Assembly (NCBI GenBank): GCA_020186115.1 | Contig: WSYJ01000075.1 | Coordinates: forward strand, 558,001 to 622,000 | DNA: 64,000 bases | Direction: 5' to 3' | Source: Histomonas meleagridis | Taxonomy: Eukaryota; Parabasalia; Tritrichomonadida; Dientamoebidae | Shown: positions 51,501 through 59,420 of the stretch, in pieces | Position numbering within the stretch: the first letter of the stretch is position 1 | Layout: each line of letters opens with the position of its first letter | The notes under the pieces: model-generated | The model's input: only the letters and a program-made list of their open reading frames with translations | The model's database searches: none | What the model was told of the DNA's origin: nothing | Translations under genes and position numbers: made by a program

Positions 51501-54500
51501 TTCTAATGAAGAAATTAGTCAATTAATGAATTCGATTGGTAATTATCAAAATATTAAAAATGTAACATTTTCAACATCACTTTTTAATAATGAACATGAA
51601 AACAAAACGCAAATTATTCAATTCGATGATAATAAAAAACGTCAATTCCAAGTTAATTATATAAAGAATTCATTAACATATGAAACAATATCATTTTATA
51701 TACCTAATTTTCTAATTAATTTTGTTAAATTATTAAATGATAATAATATAAATCAACAATTTGCATATATAATATTAACAATAATTAAAGAAACTATAAA
51801 TGAAATTAATTTACCTGAATTACCTTCGTTAATTTCATCGATATTATATAACAACAAAAATGAAAATATTTCATTAAATTTCGAATTGTATAAAACTATT
51901 TGTGCAATTACAATGCGAATTAAAGACGAAAAAATCAAACAAAATTGGTTTAAAGAACTTATCATTAATTGTCAAATATGGCATAACTCGAAAGATTTTG
52001 ATTTAATATTAAATTATTGGGGCAATGAATGTATTAATAATTTTGAAGAACAATTTATAAATACGAATAATGTTTCATATTTTTTATTACATTTTAAGCA
52101 ATATTTCTTAGAAGGATCTTTAACTTCAATTGATAATTTTATTATATTAATTAAACGATTATTCATCTTAAACACTAAAAAATTTGATGTCGATTTATTA
52201 TTTTCATTTTTGGAACTTAAAAATGAAAAATTAATCGAAATCACATTAGAAATAATTTTGTCTATTTCTGATTCGATATTAAAACATTGTCATTTTAATG
52301 AGATTGATTATGTTTTCCCATTAAATAATAACAATATTAATATAACTATAACATCATTATTATGTTATCATCAATTATTAAAATCGAATTTCCATTTAAG
52401 TATCTTCAAATATTTAAGTAAAATGAATATAAGTGAAGAATTACTTAAACAATTGGAGTTATTTGTAGGTGTTTATCCGAATTTGTTTACTTTGAATTGT
52501 GCGTTAGCTTTGTTTTTAAATACAAATATTAATATGTTACCACTTGAAATTTCAACTTCGAATGTTTGGTTTATATTCCCGATTTTACTTTCTTGTAAAA
52601 ATGAATTTAAACGTAACGAAATAATTCGATTTGTTGTTAATAATTCGGATAAATTTGATATTAATTATTTGATTTATTTTGTGATGTATTTATATATTAA
52701 AAATATTTGTGATTTTGATTTTTATAAGGATTTAATTAATAAGTTATATAGTAAATATAAAACTTTCGATGATAATAAAATTTATGATTTATTATTAAAT
52801 ATAATTTCAACAATATTTTTACATCCGAAAAATAATAATTATAATAAAGAATTACTGAAGTTATTGAATGTTAATGAATATGAAAATATAAATGAAAATA
52901 ATAAGAAAATCGAAATTAATGATATTTATGAATTAATACTTTTAACAAATGACTTCTTAAAGGAAGAAAATAAAATTAATTTTTATTATTTCTCAAAAGT
53001 AGAAAATAATAAAATTTTCGAAAGTGAACTTTTCGATAAAGCAAAGAATTTGATCAAGATTTTAGAATCGAAAAATTATTTTAATGATCAAAATAAATTA
53101 CAAATCCAAAATTTGATAAATTATTATATCGATAAAAAACATTTTGAAATAATTAAAGATTTTGATGAATATAATTCGTTAATTAAAAGATTTCGACGAT
53201 TTTATAATAATAATTTTAATGAAACTTTGAAAAAATTGTTTTCCTTAATTAACGGAGTATTTGTTACACAAACAAATTCTCCAATTTCAATATTAGAAGA
53301 TAACATAAAGATTAAAAATGATTTCATTTCATTGGATAATATTAATGATAATGAAATCTTTAAGTTTTATGTTAATTTCATTCCGTTGTTACATAAAAAC
53401 AAAAAAATAAATTTCAAAAATTCCGATTTTATAAATTATAAATTTAAAAATTTGTATCTTATAAAACATAATGCTTCTTTAGAAATATCATTAAAAATAC
53501 AAAATAATTTAATGACATTTAAGTCTAAATCTGAACATATTAATATCAAATTAAATCAAATTAAATTTTTGATTTATATAAATTCAAATTCGTTTTTGAT
53601 TTATACTTTAAATAATAAAAAAAATTTAATCGATTTTACTGAATGTCCAATTTCAAGTTCAAAAGATTCATTGAAAAATAAATTTACTGATAAATGGTTA
53701 AATAGAAAAATTTCAACATTTAAATTCATTTGTTTATTAAATGTATTAAATGATAATTCGAATGAATTTTTATTCCCATTCGACAAGGAGGACGTTAAGA
53801 TTGACGACTTTTTCAATAGTGATTCGGAGGACGTTTATAAACGTGTTCAGCAAATAGAAAAAGATGAAGAAATCGGTTATTGGATTTTAAAGGCATTTCA
53901 TAAGTTATTAAATGAAAAAACTCTGAAAAGAAAATCTCATATACAATTGCCAAGCTTTTCATGTCAAGATGTTATGAAAATTAATAACCAAAATATTATA
54001 TTTGCCAATACTGTTAATGATAAACATGCGTTTTGCGTCGTATTTGAAACTGGTGATGTTTGCTTCTTTAATATTAGCTTCTTTAATAATAAGCTAAACC
54101 TTAAAGTGAAGAATAATTATCTCATTGAAAACATCAAAAATTACAAATTGTACTCCGCCTTAAATACTTCGTATGCAATCAGTGATAAAAATATTATTAT
54201 TCTTGAACCTGATGGAAAAAAAGTTATCAATTCATTATCATATAAATCTTTTATTATGAGCGAAAAAGTCTTTGTACAAGATGAATCAACAATATCACTG
54301 ATGAACATGAATTCGATTTTCGAGTCACAAAAGATATGTAATATCAGTCATCGAATTACATCATTAGCAACAGCAAAAGATCTTTTATTCTTTGCCATTG
54401 GGACAGAGGACTGTAATGTCATAGTTAAATCTATGATAACTGGTAGAAATATTACAAAATTTGATCTTGATAATAATATCCCAACAAAAATAATAATCAC

Positions 54501-54834
54501 CAAAATCTGGAAATTCATAATCGTTCAAACTCTCAACGACAGATTATTTGTCTTTGATGTTAAAGGTAAAAAGATTTGTGAAGTTTCTAATTTCCCTGAA
54601 ATTATGCATTGGTGCACATTTTCGATTGATAACATCACTGACTATGTTGCTTTCGAAGATACAAATCATAACATATCTTATTTCGAAGCAATCAATCCGA
54701 ATGATATTCATCAAATTGAAAAAGTCGTAGCAAAGTGCATTTCATTTGATGAAGCGCATAACTCAATTGTTGTCATACAACCGAACAGAACAATAACTTT
54801 TCTTCCACTAGAGAAAACATCAGAAAAAATTTAG
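48538..54834 (+). CDS. Giant BEACH-related protein with ConA-like and WD40 domains, BEACH domain nearly lost
   Basis: The protein has 2098 aa from an ATG. It is collinear with the 27.2 kb gene: a helical N-terminal half, the shared landmark HDGNIDLILLSYFESSDHVI then TYKGVNF, and a concanavalin-like lectin domain at about 810-1000. A helical region contains FVGVYPNLFTLNCALALFL, then a PH-like region (about 1610-1700) and only the first BEACH motif (WLNRKISTFKFICLLNVLND, about 1718-1740). A C-terminal WD40 propeller covers about 1800-2094, ending DYVAFEDTNHNISYFEAINP. Nothing corresponds to the rest of the BEACH domain: FPFDKEDVKI and a short acidic link lead straight to the propeller. The frame is perfectly intact over 6.3 kb, so the protein is probably expressed. 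Confidence 0.82.
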   Translation: MLPKETTRREKCLNTAKTIFKERSGFSLKLDSPTEQEKELLKQLPIVDYENIIKTLDTKKVTVHMLLEKLGYSYPYDSKIISTFINENDNNISKHQIIIIGYQLLSLCMGAFTPNDFNLFMEYFQKVIDLHNEFTDKINSYFLILLTKALQDSHFEWTEDCFVSVIKMFLNNSSLDLLFFDSLIETLELIFSNMYSFEKCRSLSFDLIYSIYSNEYPIVKGASVDKILTIIHPLLLNFDPKPLKVFGFLTKFESKQNTELFEYIIETFFSKVKSSFENKEIEIHQSKKLFDVPECKDQTFDFEYIDKDIFHNNFIIPNEVIIHKKELFSLIPYETNEIISTLKTFLEQMNETNLDLFIGEIKKKLFHNSNVRYETIIIFLYLLNENPQLLPHLEDLLLSNIIFDPDLTIYGPFALCESNKSINLIRGFIISFLQKNDYKLILNFMLQNKDKHYLISEILMRLLIKKHINNDLIVPELFEQLISTSVYLQKINALENVRISVFTFLFYLLKDPKLQIICIQSQTIINLLLRFSYEKGLTNIIFEVLYNLIMNIQQNDIKKLKLLIKGFFNEVYKCKELNNKTFEVVTKIIEFRPYYITYFYKFLFLMIKEINDENRKQIYFERILTMIKATIQYRHKGFTPIINNFIFNTLVQLIDYITYEQLLNLSTRSYCQNKNSLFLFRTPIFLSLFLIKYGNTSEIKKVLTKFLDLAKDSDYNSRVLHDGNIDLILLSYFESSDHVITYKGVNFKLNLDEQIIKNIVFPLLQQILTTKSNYLIAKKVKNIIINQKNILILKLILNILNLNSIKPKQLIPIGTLKTYAEVKGFKGKDFSGSFTISFWLKPDTSLLFETTSVINLFNFSNDSYYNFSILMQGSSLIATFENNKSRTLVPLCQKLTSNTWTHFILVFKNVLTNNNNKSCERPKIFVIKDFQRIHDADFTIIDFKNTKLNLKISGMSHNDNNNNKIYEIKEKNKQFGIISDFMFFDHIISNEEISQLMNSIGNYQNIKNVTFSTSLFNNEHENKTQIIQFDDNKKRQFQVNYIKNSLTYETISFYIPNFLINFVKLLNDNNINQQFAYIILTIIKETINEINLPELPSLISSILYNNKNENISLNFELYKTICAITMRIKDEKIKQNWFKELIINCQIWHNSKDFDLILNYWGNECINNFEEQFINTNNVSYFLLHFKQYFLEGSLTSIDNFIILIKRLFILNTKKFDVDLLFSFLELKNEKLIEITLEIILSISDSILKHCHFNEIDYVFPLNNNNINITITSLLCYHQLLKSNFHLSIFKYLSKMNISEELLKQLELFVGVYPNLFTLNCALALFLNTNINMLPLEISTSNVWFIFPILLSCKNEFKRNEIIRFVVNNSDKFDINYLIYFVMYLYIKNICDFDFYKDLINKLYSKYKTFDDNKIYDLLLNIISTIFLHPKNNNYNKELLKLLNVNEYENINENNKKIEINDIYELILLTNDFLKEENKINFYYFSKVENNKIFESELFDKAKNLIKILESKNYFNDQNKLQIQNLINYYIDKKHFEIIKDFDEYNSLIKRFRRFYNNNFNETLKKLFSLINGVFVTQTNSPISILEDNIKIKNDFISLDNINDNEIFKFYVNFIPLLHKNKKINFKNSDFINYKFKNLYLIKHNASLEISLKIQNNLMTFKSKSEHINIKLNQIKFLIYINSNSFLIYTLNNKKNLIDFTECPISSSKDSLKNKFTDKWLNRKISTFKFICLLNVLNDNSNEFLFPFDKEDVKIDDFFNSDSEDVYKRVQQIEKDEEIGYWILKAFHKLLNEKTLKRKSHIQLPSFSCQDVMKINNQNIIFANTVNDKHAFCVVFETGDVCFFNISFFNNKLNLKVKNNYLIENIKNYKLYSALNTSYAISDKNIIILEPDGKKVINSLSYKSFIMSEKVFVQDESTISLMNMNSIFESQKICNISHRITSLATAKDLLFFAIGTEDCNVIVKSMITGRNITKFDLDNNIPTKIIITKIWKFIIVQTLNDRLFVFDVKGKKICEVSNFPEIMHWCTFSIDNITDYVAFEDTNHNISYFEAINPNDIHQIEKVVAKCISFDEAHNSIVVIQPNRTITFLPLEKTSEKI

Positions 54835-54905
54835 TAAAAAAAATGGTTTACAAAAAGTGTCTTTTAACGTTCTCTAATGTCGCAACAAACTTTGGACTTC
54901 GTCAG

Positions 54906-55580
54906 TCAAAGAGATTTGTTTTTCTTTTCAATGAAGTTGGATATCTCTTGTTTTATTTCTTCGAATGGTTCTGTGTTTTCATATTGGGATAAACTATTTT
55001 CGTTGATAATATCAATTGCTGCTTCTGCGACTTGATCTGGATTAGCAAATGTTAGTGATGGGATTTGAGGAACAATAATTCCACAAATGTAATCAACACT
55101 TTCGAGAAATTCATCTGTTGTATTTTCACCAACAATCTTTGCAAAGCAAAGAAATCTTGCATTAAGCAATGGTATTTTGTATTGAACTGATTTTAAAATT
55201 AAATTTTGAGTTTCAATAAAATCGTCAAAATTGTAAAGTCCATCGCAAAGGTAAACAAATTCTGAAATAGATGGGTAATGACATTCATGATATTTAGTTG
55301 ATATCAGTAAACATGTTGCTGAAAATAGTTGAATTTTTCCAATAACAACTCGATTGTCATGAAAATATTTATCAAGGAGATATACAGCTGTATTAAGTGA
55401 TTCATAAGACAGGTCAAAAACTTCAATTATTTCTATGTACCATTTGATAATTTTCTTTCTTTGAGATTCATTTAATGTTGAATATGAAAACATAGAGTGA
55501 GTTATATTTTTTCCTATTTCGACGTATATTTGTGTATACTCATAACACGGCTCCAAAAATTGGAATGAATTATCTTCCAT
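54906..55580 (-). CDS. Cyclin
   Basis: The protein has 224 aa from the first in-frame ATG at 55580 (the frame is open to 55640, but only from TTG). The cyclin box is clear: RKKIIKWYIEIIEVFDLSYE, then LNTAVYLLDKYFHDNRVVIG, KIQLFSATCLLISTKYHECH, PSISEFVYLCDGLYNFDDF. A second, weaker helical half follows. KIQLFSATCLLISTKYHE carries the conserved Lys and the downstream Lys-Tyr-His-Glu (family K-Y-E-E) that contact the CDK. Probably a regulator of a cyclin-dependent kinase. The class (A/B-like) cannot be fixed, and no destruction box was seen in the short N-terminus. It ends 71 bp from the BEACH giant's stop (convergent) and is divergent from the PfkB gene, with 66 bp between ATGs. Confidence 0.88.
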   Translation of the reverse strand: MEDNSFQFLEPCYEYTQIYVEIGKNITHSMFSYSTLNESQRKKIIKWYIEIIEVFDLSYESLNTAVYLLDKYFHDNRVVIGKIQLFSATCLLISTKYHECHYPSISEFVYLCDGLYNFDDFIETQNLILKSVQYKIPLLNARFLCFAKIVGENTTDEFLESVDYICGIIVPQIPSLTFANPDQVAEAAIDIINENSLSQYENTEPFEEIKQEISNFIEKKNKSL

Positions 55581-55646
55581 AAGTTTAATAACATCAAATC
55601 TTGATGAATTATTTAAACGGTTGTATTTGGTGTGCCCCAAAAAAAA
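55581..55646. promoter_or_regulatory. 66-bp divergent promoter (cyclin / PfkB kinase)
   Basis: This is the only sequence between the two start codons. On the cyclin strand it contains GGGGCACACC and an ATTCATC near 55606. An A9 run abuts the PfkB ATG. Bidirectional control is inferred from position. Confidence 0.4.
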
Positions 55647-56627
55647 ATGATGAAAATTAGTCCCATTAAAAAAAATAAAACAGAAACAACACAGCCTCGA
55701 GTGATAACTACTGTTACTTTAAACCCTTGTTATGATAAGACAGTCACAATTCCAAGTTTTACTTATGGCGGAATGAATCGTATCCAAAACATTACGATTG
55801 AATATGCTGGTAAAGGTTTCAATGTTTCCAAAGGTCTCGCAAACCTTGGGTATCAAACTATAGCTACAGGTTTTATTCATTCATCAGATATTGATGAAGC
55901 TTATGGATCGCTTCTCAATGTTACACCAGACCCTATCATATGTCCTGGTAGTGCCCGTATTAATACTAAAATATATGACATATCTAAGGGCATTACTACA
56001 GAACTTAATGAACCTGGAAAAACAGTTGATTCCAAAACTATCACTCAACTTACACAAAAAATCCAAACCTTATCAGCACGTTCATCTGTTCTTATTTTTT
56101 CTGGAAGTATTCCACCCGGTTGTAAAGATGATATATATAAAGAATTAATACAAATTTCCAAACGAAACTGTCGATTTATTGTATTAGATTCATCATCCAA
56201 TCCACTTAAACTTGGGATTGAATCACTTCCAAACATGATCAAACCGAACAAAGAAGAACTCGAATTGTTAATCGGTAAAAAATTGAATTCGCTTAACGAA
56301 ATCAAAGATGCAGCGCTTGATCTTGTTCATCATGGAATCGAAATTGTATGTGTAACACTTGGTTCTGAAGGTGCAATCTGTGTAACAATGGAAGAATGTT
56401 TGTTTGCACCTGCTGTAAGTAACATAAATGTGAAATGCACTGTTTGTGCCGGCGATAGCTTCATTGCAGGCTTCTGTGTTGGTGTGGTGAATAACTTGAG
56501 TAAAAAGGAATGCTTCAAAATGGCTGTGGCGGCCGCTACAGCAGCTGTGGTACAAAGCGGCTCGGCTGTGGTGACGAAGGAACTGATGAACGAGTTCTTA
56601 AATAGGGTCGAAATAAGGAATATATAA
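55647..56627 (+). CDS. PfkB-family sugar kinase, 1-phosphofructokinase-like
   Basis: The protein has 326 aa, starting at the first of two adjacent ATGs (55647, 55650); the frame opens earlier only with GTG. The ribokinase/PfkB fold has TVTLNPCYDKTVTI at the start (FruK/LacC-like TVTLNPAxD), then AGKGFNVSKGLANLG (family GGKGxNVA), SGSIPPGC, the substrate/ATP lid, and CAGDSFIAGF with the catalytic Asp (family GAGDxFxAG; the first Gly is Cys here). This set fits bacterial 1-phosphofructokinase/tagatose-6-phosphate kinase: ATP phosphorylates fructose 1-phosphate or a related sugar phosphate. The bacterial-type family raises lateral transfer as a hypothesis. The catalytic residues needed are present. 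Confidence 0.88.
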   Translation: MMKISPIKKNKTETTQPRVITTVTLNPCYDKTVTIPSFTYGGMNRIQNITIEYAGKGFNVSKGLANLGYQTIATGFIHSSDIDEAYGSLLNVTPDPIICPGSARINTKIYDISKGITTELNEPGKTVDSKTITQLTQKIQTLSARSSVLIFSGSIPPGCKDDIYKELIQISKRNCRFIVLDSSSNPLKLGIESLPNMIKPNKEELELLIGKKLNSLNEIKDAALDLVHHGIEIVCVTLGSEGAICVTMEECLFAPAVSNINVKCTVCAGDSFIAGFCVGVVNNLSKKECFKMAVAAATAAVVQSGSAVVTKELMNEFLNRVEIRNI

Positions 56628-57159
56628 AAAGGAATAAACGATTTCTCAGTTTTGTATAAGATTTGAGTAGGCATTTCTTCAGAGATGACGCATCCAAATC
56701 AGGATTTGTTTCTAGTAGGAACTAAGAAGATCTGTTTAAACAGATTCATAAAATTTAAGAATGTTGTTTTTAATTTTTTTAGAGATTTTCAAGATCATTT
56801 CTTTTTGTTTTAAAATAACATCTAATTGAGAATTTGATATAACATAATTTGAATGTATTCATATACTAAAAATATGGTTTGTCTATCTTTTGTTGAAGAA
56901 AACACGGTAGTAATTACAAGCAAAATTTCTCATGTTTGAATTTTTGATTTAGGTCAAATCCATTTGGATTTTCTTGTGTTTGTACTGTACTGTTCAATAT
57001 ATTTTGGTTTACCACTATTTTGATATCCTTTTAACTCTAAATTTAGAGATATTGTTGGCATGTTATTTGCTTTTTAGATATTCATTTGGTAAGACTTGTT
57101 TTTCATATTGAATTGTTCTTAGAATATTTATCCTCTATTTTACCAGAAATTACCTTTTT

Positions 57160-57161
<2 letters not shown>

Positions 57162-57195
<34 letters not shown>
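57162..57195. repeat. (TA)n microsatellite
   Basis: About 17 uninterrupted TA dinucleotides, self-complementary. Confidence 0.95.
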
Positions 57196-57198
<3 letters not shown>

Positions 57199-57752
57199 TT
57201 GTTTCTAGTATAAAATTAATATTTACATAATCGTTGTAATATTTTAAAGGATATAAAAATTAATAATTATCACCAATTATTACGTTTCGAAGAGATGCAC
57301 AATAGTTCAAAATTACTTGAATTACCATCAAAAATTTCTCTCTTTATATATATGGTCCTAACCAATAACTATTAGCTTGACCTTGATATGGTTTTGGTTG
57401 GTAATTTCTATATTTTAAAAAATATTAATCAAATTCCTTGGATTATTAAATTAAGAATTAGAGTTTTATATTTTCGAAATTCACAATCACATAAATTTGA
57501 TTCTTTAAATTCCTTTTATAATGAAATTATGATTAAAATTCTCAGAGAATAATTGATAATTAATGTTGACATAGTAAAAATAAATGAAAACAGATCAATA
57601 TAAAATGATCTTTTATTTTATGATCAAGCTTCCAATGATTCCTTCACCGCACATAAATAGTTTTTACATGATTGTTTTTTTAAAAAAAGCATTTATATAT
57701 AAAATCTGCAAATACATTTTTGATTAAAAAGTAGAACTAATTTCAATTTTTC

Positions 57753-57945
57753 TTACTCGTTTACTGGATATGCTTTAGGAATTAAATCTATAAGTTGATG
57801 ATTATTTTCTTTTGTTGGACACTCCATATATGAGAAAGCATTAATTTCTGCTGAAATTTGATTTGGTTAGATGGAAAATCCTTCAGATGTTTTCATATTT
57901 GTTCTAGCATTTTGTTCCAAGAAGAATAACCGGTGGGATATTTTG
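57753..57945 (-). pseudogene. Possible Rho-type GTPase fragment
   Basis: On the minus strand, KYFQNIPPVILLGTKC (a G4-like VGTKxD context) is followed after two stops and a frameshift by SAEINAFSYMECPTKENN. That resembles the Rho G5 context (EI.A..Y.ECSA.T). It then continues LIDLIPKAYPVNE to a stop. The order and spacing fit the C-terminal third of a Rho GTPase. Upstream motifs could not be found. The resemblance is short, so the call is tentative. Confidence 0.45.
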
Positions 57946-58295
57946 AAAATATTTTTGGGTTCAACATATATAGCGGATGTACATAAATGAACCAATATCA
58001 AAAAATACTGAAAAAAAGAATTAATACTTTATATTGGAAAATCACGTTTTCTGCGTAGTCCTATTGTAGGGACACATCTAGTGGGATGTGTACCTGGATA
58101 TCAACATATTTTTGGAGATTTGCATTCAATGATCACAAAGTAATCGACAAGTTAACTCAAAACATGATACAGGTTTGCTTTTCAACATTATGATATCCCA
58201 TAATTAATGTTTTAATTTCTTTTGATCCATTTTAGGAATTTTCGTTTTTTAACCGTTTTGCCTCACAACTGTATTTTGCGGCACTTTTTAAGTCG

Positions 58296-58991
58296 ATGAA
58301 GGGATGCAGCTCCCCCAAAAAAAACATTGCTGACGTCGAAAAAGAATTTATTACCCACACCAGTAGTACAAATGCCAGATCGTTTAAATTATGCTGTTGT
58401 TGTTATAAGAATAAATTCAAACATTCTGAAAAAGATAAAGATAAGATTATTTTAGAAGACATAAACACATCAGAGAAGATGCTTGTTTTAGACTTAGACG
58501 AGACTCTTGTTCATTGTTCATTTTATCCACTTGATTATTTTGATGAGCGTACTTCAATAATGATCGAAGGTGTACCTTATGATATATATATTCAAAAAAG
58601 GCCGGGAGTAGATGAGTTTCTGAAATTTGCGATGAAGAACTTTATTGTTGTTATATTCACAGCATCTCTCCCACAATACGCCAACCCAATAATTGACATA
58701 CTTTGTCCGAATTTGCCTCAAAGTCAGCGACTTTTCAGAGACAAGTGCACTTTTTGTGATGGATTGTACGTTAAGGATTTGAAAGTTTTCCAGTTCCCTT
58801 TGGAAAAGATTATTATCATAGATAACAACCCTTGTTCTTTTATGTTGCAACCTGATAACGCTATATTAAGTATAACGTGGGAAGGAGATAAAAATGATAA
58901 TGAATTAATGGATACAATTTATGAAGTGCTTCGAAATTGTCTTAATGCTAATGATGTGAGAAACGTTTTAAGAAAAAGGAAAACTTTGTAG
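58296..58991 (+). CDS. SCP/FCP1-type phosphatase (NLI-interacting factor family)
   Basis: The protein has 231 aa from an ATG. The N-terminus (1-70) contains a cysteine cluster CCCCYKNKFK, possibly palmitoylated. The HAD catalytic domain follows: MLVLDLDETLVHCSF (DxDxT nucleophile motif, residues near 68-72), KRPGVDEFLKFA, VVIFTASLPQYANPIID (motif 2 T-A-S) and IIIIDNNPCSFMLQPDNAI (motif 3 D-N-x-P). This is the small CTD phosphatase / Dullard-like family, which removes phosphate from Ser or Thr, classically of the RNA polymerase II tail. The length fits an SCP without BRCT. GGCACTTTTTAAGTCG lies directly upstream of the ATG. Confidence 0.93.
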   Translation: MKGCSSPKKNIADVEKEFITHTSSTNARSFKLCCCCYKNKFKHSEKDKDKIILEDINTSEKMLVLDLDETLVHCSFYPLDYFDERTSIMIEGVPYDIYIQKRPGVDEFLKFAMKNFIVVIFTASLPQYANPIIDILCPNLPQSQRLFRDKCTFCDGLYVKDLKVFQFPLEKIIIIDNNPCSFMLQPDNAILSITWEGDKNDNELMDTIYEVLRNCLNANDVRNVLRKRKTL

Positions 58992-59420
58992 ATATTGATA
59001 TCATCAATATAAGATTGTATGTGCGTGTTAAGTAAATTGTTTATAATAGCTTTATTTTTTTTCAAGAAATAATCAGCTATGTAAATTTTCTGTGTAAGCT
59101 TTTAAGTACATATCAGATATGAGTTCTGAGTGCAGTAAAGTATAAATAACAATCTATTTGAGAAATGATAAAATCTTTAAATCCTTTAAAGGTAAAAACA
59201 AATCGTTTTAATAGATAAAATGAGATATCTCCTTATCATTTTAACCTATCAAAAAGAAAAATAGAGATTTTCTATATAAATTTTTTTTTGCTTTTTCAAA
59301 TTATTTTAAAAAGATAATAGACACAGCGCATAAATTCCCATTGATGTGGATGTTAATCTTCAAAAAGAAAAAATATTTTTTCTAATTTAACAAACCCCAG
59401 TCAATCAAATAACGTATTAA
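58992..59420. other. Intergenic upstream of the dynein intermediate chain
   Basis: AT-rich spacer holding the 3' end of the phosphatase and the presumed promoter of the next gene; T-run at 59281-59289. No coding frame was recognised. Confidence 0.4.

Larger units (their letters stand above)
56628..58295. other. 1.7-kb intergenic region with GTPase relics and an AT microsatellite
   Basis: No intact gene. It contains a possible Rho-type relic on the minus strand (57753-57945, listed separately) and a short plus-strand motif, HPNQDLFLVGTKK (about 56690-56730), reminiscent of the Rho G4 region. It also holds a (TA)n tract at 57162-57195. The remainder is AT-rich; the right end must hold the promoter of the phosphatase gene. 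Confidence 0.5.

Noticed and set aside
55581-55640. Upstream extension of the cyclin (20 extra codons), overlapping the PfkB frame
   Set aside because: The extension starts with TTG and the PfkB extension with GTG; nuclear genes here use ATG, so the apparent overlap of the two genes is an artefact.
56707-56735. LFLVGTKKI motif read as a GTPase gene
   Set aside because: Only one motif in a short frame; kept as a side remark to the Rho relic and not annotated as a feature.
57162-57195. (TA)n tract as origin, cruciform regulator or terminator
   Set aside because: A simple microsatellite in an A/T-rich genome; no further evidence of function.
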